From Nonomuraea guangzhouensis (lineage in GTDB: Bacteria; Actinomycetota; Actinomycetes; Streptosporangiales; Streptosporangiaceae), in NCBI RefSeq assembly GCF_019396345.1, contig NZ_JAHKRM010000035.1, forward strand, positions 1 to 64,000: a stretch of 64,000 nt of DNA, read 5' to 3'. The notes beneath the pieces are model-generated. The model was not told the origin of the DNA. It saw only the letters and a list, made by a program, of their open reading frames with translations, and ran no database searches. The position numbers and the translations under genes are program-made. This document shows, piece by piece, positions 25,411-34,098 of this stretch (position 1 is the stretch's first letter; each line of letters starts with the position of its first letter).

Positions 25411-25644
25411 TCATGAGGGGTCTCCTTCGGTGTCGGGGTACTGGAAGACGTCGTCGAGTCCGGACCGGAACACCCGGGCGATGCGGAATGCCATCTCCAG
25501 CGAGGGGGAGTAGCGACCCTGTTCGATCGCGATGATGGTCTGGCGGGTGACGCCGACTCGGTCGGCCAGCTCGGCCTGGGTCATCTCGTCGTGCGCGAAC
25601 CGCAGGGCCCGGATCGTGTTGGTGACCTGCGTCGGCTTCACCAC
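25411..25644 (-). CDS. Small XRE-family (Cro/C1) regulator
   Basis: A 77-aa protein with one HTH (TQAELADRVGVTRQTIIAIEQGRYSPSLEMAFRIARVF), ending DDVFQYPD, typical of the short YozG-like regulators encoded with an integral membrane partner. Its GTG start overlaps the stop of the membrane protein gene by 7 bp, so expression is coupled. Confidence 0.9.
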   Translation of the reverse strand: MVKPTQVTNTIRALRFAHDEMTQAELADRVGVTRQTIIAIEQGRYSPSLEMAFRIARVFRSGLDDVFQYPDTEGDPS

Positions 25645-26069
25645 GTCTGGAAGCCGCCCTTGCGGTACGCCATGATCTTGGCAAACGAGCTGAGCACCGA
25701 GGACAGCACGAACGCCAGGTAGACGGCGTTGGCGATCCAGAAGTGGCGCAGCTCGGCGATGGCCATGACCAGTGCGGCGAGCGCGCCGATGATGACGATC
25801 GACTGCCCGATGCGCTCACTGACCTGGTTGATCTCACGGTCGCGCTCGTCAGTGCGGTCGCTGCCGTGGCCGCCCGCGATGGCCATCGCGATGTTGGCCA
25901 CGATCGCGGCGACGATGGCGCCACCGATGGTCCACAGCAGAGTTCCCGCGTAGGCGACGTCGGTGAGCGGGCCGTCGCCGGCCCGGCTCAGGACGGTCGC
26001 CACGTAGATCGTGTACGCGGCGACGGAGACTAAGATCATCAACCAGGCGCGCTTTTCCTCGAAGGCCAT
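25638..26069 (-). CDS. Four-TM membrane protein (DUF2178-like) paired with the XRE regulator
   Basis: A 143-aa protein with helices at about 8-28, 40-65, 90-108 and 112-132 and a central DERDREI motif, the signature region of DUF2178-like proteins found next to small XRE regulators. GAGGAG precedes ATG 26069. The promoter TTGACA-N17-TACATT lies just upstream. Function unknown. Confidence 0.8.
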   Translation of the reverse strand: MAFEEKRAWLMILVSVAAYTIYVATVLSRAGDGPLTDVAYAGTLLWTIGGAIVAAIVANIAMAIAGGHGSDRTDERDREINQVSERIGQSIVIIGALAALVMAIAELRHFWIANAVYLAFVLSSVLSSFAKIMAYRKGGFQTW

Positions 26070-26104
26070 GCCCGCTCCTCACGTAAACAAAGCTGACATC
26101 AACC

Positions 26105-26133
26105 AATGTAAAGCGCTCTGGACATCGTGTCAA
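26105..26133 (-). promoter_or_regulatory. Strong sigma-70-type promoter for the membrane protein/XRE operon
   Basis: On the minus strand TTGACA (26128-26133) and TACATT (26105-26110) are separated by 17 bases, about 35 bp before the ATG at 26069. TGTAAA sequences flanking it (26107-26112, and inverted at 26140-26145) could be operator half-sites for the XRE protein. Confidence 0.65.
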
Positions 26134-26357
26134 AGTTTATTTACACGCATGGTCGGCGACGCCGTGGCGCCCGGCGCGGCGTTGCTACGAAACGTCCACA
26201 GTGTGCTGGACGCGCAGGTCGCACCGGCCCGCCCTCATCGGAAGAGCCCGCGGAATTTGGGCTGCTCCGGTTCGCGCCGCTGGGCGGCACCCTCGCCGCC
26301 GCCCGGTGGCAGACGCTACGAGCGCGGCTTGCAGGATGCGCACGCCGCGCGTATTGG

Positions 26358-27392
26358 TTACAAGAACGAGCCGGTGTACCGGCGGTCTTTCACACGATCG
26401 TAGATCTCACGTAACCACGGCTGACCAACCAGCGGCAGCCGCTCCAACGTCCTGAGGAACACCTTCCAATCAGGCCGGAAAAGACTGTTCGGCAGCAGCG
26501 GCGGCGAATCATCGCGGCGCACATCTGCGGGCATCCGGGCTGCCGCCTGCGCGAGCTGCCGATCGTCGTTGAAGGCCAGGTAGGTCCATACGTCGGCGGC
26601 CAGCGGGACTACCGCTTCTCCGCTGCACGGCCATACTTCGCCGGTCTGCGGATGTCGCGGCACCATGGCGATGTTGGTGATCTCGGCGGACAGGCCGGGC
26701 CCGGTCAAGGCAAGGCGCTGTTCGGGCGGTCCTGGAGGGAGCAAGGTATCGAGCGCCCGGCGAAGCACCTCGGCGACAAGCCCGTCAGGGACGATCACGC
26801 GCTTGCCGCCCGACACCGCCAGCAAGTGAGCCAGCGCCACCGCGATCGCGGCCATCCACTCCAGGCTCCACCATCCTGGCTGTTCAATGGGCGGTATGCC
26901 CGGATGGACCTCCCGCAGCTCCTCCCAGCCGACCACCCGACAAGCGGGGCCATCGACGGCGACCGGACGCACGGCGCCCGGGTCAAGCCACACCACCTGC
27001 CAGAACCCGCAGTCGTCAACGCGGGTCGCCACCGGACACTCGCACGCGGCGCACGCCAGGTTGGGGCCGTACCGGCCGTCCCAGCCACAGCAGCAGCCGC
27101 CGTACCGCTCCGGAATGAACATTGTCCTCCGGACATCGCCCGGCGCGACCCCGATCCTTCCCGGGGCCCCCGACAGGGTGTACATCTGCCGGAACACGCC
27201 ACGGCCTTCCGCCTCAACCTCCCAAGGCTGCCACGGATGTCCGTCTCCGGGGTCCACCGCGTAGGTCCCGGGCTCCAGAAGCGCAGGCAGCAGGTCATGT
27301 CCGTACTTCTGGCCAGCATGGTCGGGAAGCGCGACCTGCGATACCCGGGCAGTCAATACAGCGCCGCACCCCGTACAGGCGAAAACGACCAA
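26358..27392 (-). CDS. Conserved actinobacterial hypothetical protein with Cys clusters
   Basis: A 344-aa protein. The N-terminus has a CTGCG knuckle and residues about 105-130 contain CCCGWDGRYGPNLACAACECPV, a likely metal-binding cluster. The remainder is Trp/Pro-rich, globular and without a signal peptide or known catalytic motif. I recall similar proteins in Streptomyces annotated only as hypothetical. It is a single gene; about 290 bp without a gene separate it from the XRE operon. Confidence 0.75.
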   Translation of the reverse strand: MVVFACTGCGAVLTARVSQVALPDHAGQKYGHDLLPALLEPGTYAVDPGDGHPWQPWEVEAEGRGVFRQMYTLSGAPGRIGVAPGDVRRTMFIPERYGGCCCGWDGRYGPNLACAACECPVATRVDDCGFWQVVWLDPGAVRPVAVDGPACRVVGWEELREVHPGIPPIEQPGWWSLEWMAAIAVALAHLLAVSGGKRVIVPDGLVAEVLRRALDTLLPPGPPEQRLALTGPGLSAEITNIAMVPRHPQTGEVWPCSGEAVVPLAADVWTYLAFNDDRQLAQAAARMPADVRRDDSPPLLPNSLFRPDWKVFLRTLERLPLVGQPWLREIYDRVKDRRYTGSFL

Positions 27393-28113
27393 GCACCCTC
27401 CCCTGCCTTAACGATGCGATCATGCTGGCGCAAATCCTGGCTTTCGTGAACCGATCACCACCGAAACGCCGTCTCAAGCGAGATCTTGCCACCACTTTCG
27501 GCGTCGGCAAGGCGGTCGGCCAGTACGGAAGGACGGGGGCCAACAGCACCGTGACGACCGCCGAGCCGGCTGCACGGCGAGTGAGAGGCGTCGAGCGCCA
27601 CAACAGAGGTCGGGTTGCCCGGGAAGCCGGCGTCGGCGACGGCGGGATCGGCGGCCCGTCCGGGGAGCCGTGAAGCTGGGCTGACCTTCCGCGAGCGCTG
27701 GGCGCATGTGCCCGCCCCTCGCGGTGGGCGACTTCAGACGGCTGCGAGCGACCAGAAGTGGTTGTCGTTGTTGCCTGCGGACAGACGCCGAGGGCCAGGT
27801 GCTGTTCAGGACAAGCGCGCGGTGTTTTCTCGATGTCCAAGTGGATGCGCTCTGACCTGCGGTTTCATTTGTCCAACGGGGCGAGCGCCACTTTGGACGA
27901 CCTCTGGACAAAGATCCCTTGGCCGAGCGGAAAGCCGCGTGCCAGCATGACGACCGGGACGCCGTGGTGGACCTGGACGGTGGCGGCGACGAGTGACAGG
28001 CCGAGTCCCAGGCCGTCGCCGGTGGCCCTGCGCCGGCCGGACGACCCAGATGAGATGTATCCACAATGCATATGCCGCATCCCGGCGAAACTCATTACTC
28101 CGGAAGGAACCCG
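27393..28113. other. 720-bp region without an intact gene; contains a kinase relic
   Basis: Several long frames exist because of GC content but none has family similarity, apart from a kinase-like piece on the minus strand at 27865-28050 (listed separately). The last 40 bases hold the ribosome site and probable promoter of the secreted protein gene. Confidence 0.4.
27865..28050 (-). pseudogene. Histidine kinase C-terminal remnant
   Basis: A minus-strand frame reads RRATGDGLGLGLSLVAATVQVHHG, matching the G2 box and following helix of HATPase domains (GxGLGLSLVxAIVxAHGG), then drifts and stops at 27865. No upstream H-box or N-box is found in frame. It is probably the scar of a deleted two-component gene. 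Confidence 0.45.
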
Positions 28114-28515
28114 ATGCGAGTCCTTGCTCTCCTGGTTGCGGGCACCGCTTTCTTCGCCGCCCCACTGACCGCGCAGGCCGCCACCGGCTCGGCCGCAGGC
28201 CTGACCCCGGTCGCGAGTTCGAGTGCCCAGCGCGTGACCGCCGCCTGGCCCTCCTGTGTGAAAGCCACCCGCACCAAGCTGAACAACAGCGGTTGGTCCG
28301 ATCCCAAGTGGCAGGTCCGGGTGGCCAACAACTGCGCCAGCAGGACCAAGTACTCGATTGTGCGCGACCGGCAGTCCGACTTCGACTATGTGGCGGTCGC
28401 CCCCGGTAAGACCAGCTCTCGTAACATTGGCAAGTACTCCTTCGGGCACAGTGCCTCCGAGCCCGACGGCGTGAAGATCTACTACCGGGGCACCCGCTAC
28501 ACGAAGCGCTTCTGA
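28114..28515 (+). CDS. Small secreted protein
   Basis: A 133-aa protein; ATG 28114 follows GGAAGGA by 6 bases. Signal peptide MRVLALLVAGTAFFAAPLTAQA, cleavage after AQA-A. The mature part has two Cys (WPSCVKATRTK... and VANNCASRTKY), which may form one disulfide, and a basic beta-rich end (IYYRGTRYTKRF). It resembles small exported proteins of unknown role in Streptomyces and Nonomuraea. A strong hairpin follows. Confidence 0.8.
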   Translation: MRVLALLVAGTAFFAAPLTAQAATGSAAGLTPVASSSAQRVTAAWPSCVKATRTKLNNSGWSDPKWQVRVANNCASRTKYSIVRDRQSDFDYVAVAPGKTSSRNIGKYSFGHSASEPDGVKIYYRGTRYTKRF

Positions 28516-28520
28516 CGCAA

Positions 28521-28555
28521 GGGCGGGCGGCAGTGGACTTCTCTGCCGCCGCCCC
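28521..28555 (+). terminator. Terminator hairpin after the secreted protein gene
   Basis: GGGCGGGCGGCAG pairs with CTGCCGCCGCCC (one bulged G) around a 9-base loop, 5 bp after the stop. Confidence 0.7.
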
Positions 28556-28601
28556 CATTTCGATGTGTGCAAGGCGGCCCGAGGGGGCCCTCGCGGTGCG
28601 G

Positions 28602-28607
28602 TAGCGT
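28602..28607 (+). promoter_or_regulatory. -10-like TAGCGT just before a start codon (probable leaderless promoter)
   Basis: TAGCGT lies 8 bases before ATG 28616; the same box occurs 8 bases before the ATG at 30643 (30629-30634). This spacing places transcription start at or next to the A of the ATG. Confidence 0.5.
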
Positions 28608-28615
28608 CCGGCGGC

Positions 28616-29857
28616 ATGGTCGCGGATGTCTGGAACCGATTACGCACGGCCGCCCCGCGCGGCGCCACGGCACTGATCGCCGACAGCGCTCTGGGCGCGC
28701 TCTTCCTGGCCCTGTACCTGGCCGAACGGCTCGTGGTGGCCCCCCTGCCGAGCGCGAGCCTCCCGGCCGCCCTGGCCTGCGGGCTCGGCATCGCGGCCGG
28801 CCTGGCTCTGCGGCGCCGTACACCCCTCCCGGCCTTCGTCCTCGGCGCGACGGCCCTCGTCGCCGGCGTAATCGTCGCCGCCCCCAGCGTGCTCGCGCCG
28901 TACGCGAACCAGATCGGCGTGTACTCCGTCGGGCTGCACGCGACGCGGCGATGGGCTCGCTGGGGGCTGGTCCTCACGATCATCTACATAGCCGCCTACT
29001 TCGTGGCCGTCCGGCCCACGCCCCGGCCCGCGTCCATCGGCGGTGTGGTGTTCGTGTGGCTGCTGACCTGGCTGGTCGGGTACGGCACGGCGCGGCGGCG
29101 CGAGGAGCAACTCGTCGCCCGGCGGCTGATGCGGCGCCAGGCCGTCACCGAGGAGCGGGCGCGCATCGCCCGCGAACTGCACGACCTGGTCGGACACACG
29201 GTCAGCCTCATGCTGGTGCAGGCCGGGGCAGGGCGGAGGGTGCTCGACCGCGACCCCGCCAAGGCCCGCGAACTCCTCCTCGGCCTCGAGCAGACCGGCC
29301 GCGCCGCACTCGCCGAACTCGACCGCGTCCTCGGTGTGCTGCGCCGCGACAGCCCGGGAGACGACGGCGAGACCGGCCAGCCCGGGCTCGCCGGCCTGCC
29401 CGAGTTGGCCGGGCGCATGACGGAGGCCGGGATCGAGGTCCGGGTCCAGATCGACCCAAAACCGCCGGAACTGCCCCATAGCCTGGACCTCTCGGCGTAC
29501 CGGATCGTCCAGGAGGCCCTCACGAACGCGCTCAAGCACGGCGACGCGACCTCCGCGACCGTCACCGTCCGCCACGACGGCGGTTCGCTCGACATCGACG
29601 TGCGTGATGACGGACGCGGGTCGCCTCCCGGCTACCAGCCGGGACGCGGCCTGCTCGGCATCGGCGAGCGGGTCGCCCTGTTCGGCGGCACCCTGTGGCA
29701 CGGCCCGGCCGGCGCGGGCGGCTTCCGGCTGCGCGCCGTGCTCCCGTTGCCCACGAGCTCCGCTCTTTCACCCGGGGGCGTCGCCGCCTCATCCGAGGGA
29801 GGCGGCCCGTCGTCCGGTGACGGCCCCTCCGCCGAGCGGGAAGGACCGGTGACATGA
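28616..29857 (+). CDS. NarL-type sensor histidine kinase
   Basis: A 413-aa kinase with four to five TM helices (about 20-150), then TEERARIARELHDLVGHTVSLMLVQAGAG (phosphoacceptor His in RELHD) and HATPase motifs YRIVQEALTNALKHG, DIDVRDDGRG and GLLGIGERVALFGG. The C-terminal ~45 residues are Ser/Gly-rich and disordered. It overlaps the regulator by 4 bp (ATGA). A typical actinomycete DesK-like kinase; signal unknown. Confidence 0.9.
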   Translation: MVADVWNRLRTAAPRGATALIADSALGALFLALYLAERLVVAPLPSASLPAALACGLGIAAGLALRRRTPLPAFVLGATALVAGVIVAAPSVLAPYANQIGVYSVGLHATRRWARWGLVLTIIYIAAYFVAVRPTPRPASIGGVVFVWLLTWLVGYGTARRREEQLVARRLMRRQAVTEERARIARELHDLVGHTVSLMLVQAGAGRRVLDRDPAKARELLLGLEQTGRAALAELDRVLGVLRRDSPGDDGETGQPGLAGLPELAGRMTEAGIEVRVQIDPKPPELPHSLDLSAYRIVQEALTNALKHGDATSATVTVRHDGGSLDIDVRDDGRGSPPGYQPGRGLLGIGERVALFGGTLWHGPAGAGGFRLRAVLPLPTSSALSPGGVAASSEGGGPSSGDGPSAEREGPVT

Positions 29858-30528
29858 CCGTCCGTGTGCTGCTCGCCGACGACGACGCGCTGCTCCGGGC
29901 GGGGGTGGCGGTCGTGCTCGCCACCGCCGACGGGATCGAGGTGGTCGGCGAGGCCGCCGACGGCCTGCGGGCCGTGGCCCTGTGCCGGTCCCTCGCGCCG
30001 GACGTCGTCGTGATGGACGTGCGGATGCCCGGCCTGGACGGCATCGAGGCGACCCGGCGCATCGTCGCGGCGGGGCTGCCGGCCCGCGTGCTCGTGCTCA
30101 CCACGTTCCAGTACGACGAGTACGTATGGGGCGCGCTGCGCGCGGGTGCCAGCGGCTTCCTGCTCAAACGCGCCTCACCCGAGCGGCTGATCGACGCCGT
30201 GCGCACCCTGGCCGCGGGCGACGCGCTGCTGGACCCCGCGGTCACCCGTGACCTCATCGGCCGGTTCGTGGCGATATCGCCGGACGCGCCCGCCGCGCCG
30301 GCGCCCCACTGGTCACGGCTCGCCCAGCTCACCGAGCGCGAACGGCAGGTGCTGCGCCTCATCGCGGAGGGCTACTCCAACGAGGAGATCGCAGACCTGC
30401 TCGCGATCGCCGAGTCGACGGCCAAGACCCACGTGAAGCGCATTCTCGCCAAGATCGGCGCCCGTGATCGCGCGCAGGCGGTCGTCATCGCCTACCAGAG
30501 CGGTCACATGGGCGAGGGCCGTTCCTGA
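29854..30528 (+). CDS. NarL/LuxR-type response regulator
   Basis: A 224-aa protein: receiver DDDALLRAG, VVVMDVRMPGLDG (phosphoacceptor Asp), LTTFQYDEYVWGALRAGASGFLLKRA, and LuxR HTH LTERERQVLRLIAEGYSNEEIADLLAIAESTAKTHVKRILAKI. It probably acts at the inverted repeat 37-56 bp downstream of its stop, which fronts the DUF2306 gene. Confidence 0.93.
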   Translation: MTVRVLLADDDALLRAGVAVVLATADGIEVVGEAADGLRAVALCRSLAPDVVVMDVRMPGLDGIEATRRIVAAGLPARVLVLTTFQYDEYVWGALRAGASGFLLKRASPERLIDAVRTLAAGDALLDPAVTRDLIGRFVAISPDAPAAPAPHWSRLAQLTERERQVLRLIAEGYSNEEIADLLAIAESTAKTHVKRILAKIGARDRAQAVVIAYQSGHMGEGRS

Positions 30529-30564
30529 GCGCGGGCACGTGCCCCCGACGCGCGTCCGGGGTCG

Positions 30565-30584
30565 CGTACCCCCTCGGGGGTACG
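30565..30584. promoter_or_regulatory. 20-bp inverted repeat, candidate response-regulator operator
   Basis: CGTACCCCCTCGGGGGTACG is a 9-bp-arm dyad with a 2-base centre, lying between the regulator gene and the promoter of the DUF2306 gene (TAGCGT at 30629-30634). It fits an operator for the NarL-type regulator, or a terminator. Confidence 0.5.
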
Positions 30585-30642
30585 GGTGCTCACCCCGGCG
30601 GGGGGACGCTGCGCGGGCGGCCCGTCCGTAGCGTCAGCGGCC

Positions 30643-31299
30643 ATGAAGGAATCCCTCAACGCTCCCGCCGGGTCGCCGGCCCGCCGCGCCGGTTGGGCGG
30701 CGATGACCGTCCTGGCCGCCGCCGTCGTCGTCCTGACGTCCCCGTATCTCACGCTCGATCCGGACGTCTTCCTGGAGCCGCAGAAGGCGGTGTACCTCGC
30801 CCGCCAAGGCTCCCTCTTCCTCCACGTGGCCGGCGGGGTGGTGGCGCTGGCGCTGGGGCCGGCGCAGTTCGTGAGCCGGCTGAGACGGCGTTTCCCCGCC
30901 GTGCACCGCTTCACCGGCCGCGTCTATCTCACGGGCGCGCTGGCGGCCGGGGTCGGCGGGCTGCTGCTGGCGCCGACCAGCTACACCGGGCCGGTGGCCG
31001 CCCTGGGGTTCGGCACGCTGGCGGTGCTCATGCTGCTGACAGCCGTGGCCGCCTTCGTCTCCATCCGGCGTCGCCAGGTGGACCGGCACCGGATCTGGAT
31101 CACCAGGTCGTACGCGCTCATCTTCGCCGCGGTCACCTTCCGGCTCTGGCTCATCGTGCTGCGCATGTCCGGGGTCCCGTTCGACGACGCGTACGTGTGG
31201 GGCGCATGGCTGTCATGGATGATCAACCTGCTGGTGGCCGAGCTGGTGATCAGGACGACCTGGCCCGCTGGTGGACGGCCCGAACGAACGGCGGGATGA
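30643..31299 (+). CDS. DUF2306-family membrane protein
   Basis: A 218-aa protein from ATG 30643. It has about six TM helices and the DUF2306 pattern: LFLHVAGGVVALALGPAQFVSRLRRRFPAVHRFTGRVYL (conserved His, Gln and His), later RRRQVDRHRIWITRSYALIFAAVTFRL. These His-rich membrane proteins are thought to bind metal or heme; the role is unknown. It is probably controlled by the adjacent two-component pair. Confidence 0.85.
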   Translation: MKESLNAPAGSPARRAGWAAMTVLAAAVVVLTSPYLTLDPDVFLEPQKAVYLARQGSLFLHVAGGVVALALGPAQFVSRLRRRFPAVHRFTGRVYLTGALAAGVGGLLLAPTSYTGPVAALGFGTLAVLMLLTAVAAFVSIRRRQVDRHRIWITRSYALIFAAVTFRLWLIVLRMSGVPFDDAYVWGAWLSWMINLLVAELVIRTTWPAGGRPERTAG

Positions 31300-31425
31300 C
31301 CCTAGGGAGCCTGCGTGCGATACGTGAGCGGTTCTGGGCCCGGCTCTTTGTCATGGGCGGAGCATCCGTGCTCGGCGCGATCGTGGCGGCCGGAGCTGGC
31401 GACAGGGAGGAGCGATGGCGATGGT

Positions 31426-32883
31426 TCAGTGCTCGCACAGGGAGAACTCTCGCTCGTAGAGCTGCTCGTTGTGTTCGTCGACGAAGAATTTGCGTTCCTG
31501 CATGAGTTGTTCGCGGTAGCTCTTGGCCTGCTCCAGCGTCATGGTCGATGTGGCGGACCATGGCTGTTGCGGCGGGACATCAGCTGTCGACACGATCGTT
31601 ATCGAAGGGTCGACCAGGAAGAACGCCAGGATTTTGCGGTATCCCGGCCGGGTGGGGTCCGTGAGGCGAAACGAGCCGACGCGGTGTTGCAGGATGTTCG
31701 GGAACGCCAGGCAGCGGCCCGCTGGGGTCGATGCCGATCCCAGCACCTGATTCAGTGGGTCTTCGTTGTTCAGGCCATAGACCTCACTCACGCCGATGTC
31801 ATCATTCTGTTCGTAGTCCGGGTCGTCGACCGCCGCGCGGAAACTCAGCCGACTTTCTGTGATGTTCTCGCTGTCCCAGTAGTAAATGCCGGTCGAGACG
31901 ATCCGCTCGTTCATCATCCCCTCGACATGCCAGGAACCGCCGGGGTACTCGGGCTTGTCCGGGGTGAGGTGAATAGTGGCGAGCTTGACGATGACCTGGA
32001 GACGACGGCCGCGCAGGTCGACTCGAGCGGAGTCATCGGGCAACGCGGGCGAGATGAAGACCGGGGCGTCCGGGACGATCGGTCCGCCTGCATCGTAGGC
32101 GTCGTCGTCGGAGGGTTCGGCCGGCTCGTCCGGGGCCTGGTCGTACCACGTGTAAGGATCGGCCTCGATCCGCAGGGGCCGCGGATGGCGCAGATCGGTG
32201 AGCACGTTCTCCAGCAGCGGGCGCAGGCGCGCGAACAGGACCGGCAGGACGGAGGCGAGTTCGCGATGAGCCACGGGGTGGACATTGTTGACGTACGACC
32301 GGAAGACGACATCGCCGTCGTCGCCGACCTCGACATCCGTGGGCAGCCACTGGAATTTCTCCGAGAATTCGTACCGCGAACTGCCGGCTGCCGGGATCTG
32401 CCATACCCGCTCGGGTGCGCCGCTCACCTGACGTACCAGGCAGAACAGTGAGGGATGAACCAGATCCAGTACCTGTCCATCGGATCCCGGATGCCAATCC
32501 TGTTCCGCTTCGGGGACCTGTTCCAAGACCCGAACCGCCTCGCGCAGCCGGGACCTGAGCTCGTCGTCGACCAGTGTGTCCGACTGCCACACCCCATCGA
32601 CGGCGGACACCTCGATGCCGGTTCGCTCGTCCCGCAGCTCGGCGTAGTACGCGAGTTCGGCAAGCACATAACGAATCTGCGCTTCGGTCAGGCCCTCTGC
32701 AGCCGCTTCTCGCGTCCACTTGGCGATGATTCCGGCGTCGTTCATCTTGACGAACCACGCTGGCTTCGCCCGAATGTGGGCGCTGCACTGCATCATCTGG
32801 AGTTCCCGCAATGTTCGGGGCTTCGCGAACGATATTGTGCGGGCGGCAAGAAAGGGCAGTGGGAAAGCAGACAGGTCAGTCAA
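31426..32883 (-). CDS. DUF4246-family Fe(II)/2-oxoglutarate dioxygenase-like protein
   Basis: 485 aa if started at TTG 32883, which has GGGAGG 10 bases upstream; an ATG at 32916 gives 11 more residues but lies inside an IS66 terminal repeat. Motifs: DWHPGSDGQVLDLVHPSLFCLV, FQWLPTDVEV, SYVNNVHPVAHRELASV, then GSWHVEGMMNERIVSTGIYYWD with the metal-binding H-x-E, and LQHRVGSFRLTDPTRPGYRKIL with the distal His and 2OG-binding Arg. The family is best known from fungi and some bacteria; substrate unknown. It is a single gene. Confidence 0.85.
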   Translation of the reverse strand: MTDLSAFPLPFLAARTISFAKPRTLRELQMMQCSAHIRAKPAWFVKMNDAGIIAKWTREAAAEGLTEAQIRYVLAELAYYAELRDERTGIEVSAVDGVWQSDTLVDDELRSRLREAVRVLEQVPEAEQDWHPGSDGQVLDLVHPSLFCLVRQVSGAPERVWQIPAAGSSRYEFSEKFQWLPTDVEVGDDGDVVFRSYVNNVHPVAHRELASVLPVLFARLRPLLENVLTDLRHPRPLRIEADPYTWYDQAPDEPAEPSDDDAYDAGGPIVPDAPVFISPALPDDSARVDLRGRRLQVIVKLATIHLTPDKPEYPGGSWHVEGMMNERIVSTGIYYWDSENITESRLSFRAAVDDPDYEQNDDIGVSEVYGLNNEDPLNQVLGSASTPAGRCLAFPNILQHRVGSFRLTDPTRPGYRKILAFFLVDPSITIVSTADVPPQQPWSATSTMTLEQAKSYREQLMQERKFFVDEHNEQLYEREFSLCEH

Positions 32884-32906
32884 TTCTCTCGGTCCTCCCA
32901 GTTGAT

Positions 32907-33288
32907 GCGTAAGCATTCATCAGCTCAGTGATGCTGGCTGGTCAGTCGGGCAGGGCGATCGGGGGCGTCCAGAGGTGGCCGGTGAAGGCTCGGCGGATCG
33001 CGTCCAGGGCGTTCAGGCCGCGCTCCAGCAGGTTGCGGCCCGGGGCACGTGGAATCACCTCGCGGGCCAGGTGCGCCTCGCACAACTGATGGCGGGCATC
33101 GGGGTAGCCGTCATACGGGGGCAGCGAGTCGGCCCGTAACGCAGCGATGACCCGCGTCTGCTCCACGACCAGGGCGGCAGGCTCGTCATACGACGGACAC
33201 CCATCCCCAGCCTGCACCGAAAGATCATCCCACGAGCAGCGCGACGCTCAGGCCGGGCCCGATCTTGAGCCCTGATGAATGCTTACGC
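32907..33288 (-). mobile_element. IS66-family remnant with intact terminal inverted repeats
   Basis: GCGTAAGCATTCATCAG (32907-32923) and its exact reverse complement (33272-33288) bracket 382 bp. Real IS66 ends begin GTAAG, as here from 32909. Inside, on the minus strand (32942-33217), about 90 residues of transposase remain (YDGYPDARHQLCEAHLAREV, matching the IS66 DGYxGY...xHxxCxAHxRRxF region). The element has suffered a large internal deletion. No matching 8-bp target duplications were found. Confidence 0.8.
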
Positions 33289-33387
33289 CTGAGCCATAGG
33301 CAAGGTGCGCGGGTGCCGTCTCGCCGTAGCGCAAAGCCGCATAGCCGGGCAAGCCACCGAGAACGCGAAGCGACGTATCCTTCGCCT

Positions 33388-34098
33388 GTGGGACTGCGGT
33401 TCAAGACGCGCGAGTCGGACTCGACGTGGGTCGACACCGTGTGGACATGCACGAGTGAGCAGGTCACTGCGATGACGTCCGTCGCAGGGGTGCGTTGGGG
33501 CCTGGTGTTCTGGGAACACGCCGGCCGGGCGTACACGGGCATCACCGGTCCCGAGACCCGGACCGGCACGGCGCCGGTGCCGGAGGGCGCGACCTTTACC
33601 GGCATCGAGTTCGCTGTGGGCACCTCGTTGCGGGCCGTGCCCACGCCGGCGCTGGTCGACGGCGGCATCGGGCTGCCCGGCACCACGCGCCGGACGTTCC
33701 GGCTGGACGGCACGCGCTGGGAGACGCCCGGCCCCGACGACGCCGAGGCTCTGGTCGAACGTCTCGTCCGGGCCGGGATCGTGGTCCGTGACCTGCTCTG
33801 CGTCGAGGTACTGCGGGGTCACCGCCCATCCGTCTCGGGGCGTACGGTCGAACGCCGGTTCCGCGCCGCGACCGGACTGACGCAGGGCACCGTCCGGCAG
33901 ATCGAGCGCGCCCGCAGGGCGGCGCAGCTGCTGGCTGCCGGCGACCCGGCCACCGACGTCGTCGCCAAGCTCGGCTACTGCGACGAGCCGCACCTGGCCC
34001 GCGCCTTGCGCTCCTACGTCGGACGCACCGTTGGGCAGCTGCGCGAGGGCGCCGGCGGCGCGATCGCCCTCGACCTGGATCAGCGCCTGACGTCGTAG
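33388..34098 (+). CDS. AraC-family transcriptional regulator
   Basis: A 236-aa protein from GTG 33388; TATCCT lies 6 bases upstream, suggesting a leaderless mRNA. The N-terminal half has beta strands (WTCTSEQVTAMTSVAGVRWGLVFWEHAGRAY...FTGIEFAVGTSL); the C-terminal half has two HTHs (RTVERRFRAATGLTQGTVRQIERARRAAQLL and TDVVAKLGYCDEPHLARALRSYVGRTVGQL). It overlaps convergently with the reductase gene by 19 bp and may regulate it. Confidence 0.85.
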   Translation: MGLRFKTRESDSTWVDTVWTCTSEQVTAMTSVAGVRWGLVFWEHAGRAYTGITGPETRTGTAPVPEGATFTGIEFAVGTSLRAVPTPALVDGGIGLPGTTRRTFRLDGTRWETPGPDDAEALVERLVRAGIVVRDLLCVEVLRGHRPSVSGRTVERRFRAATGLTQGTVRQIERARRAAQLLAAGDPATDVVAKLGYCDEPHLARALRSYVGRTVGQLREGAGGAIALDLDQRLTS

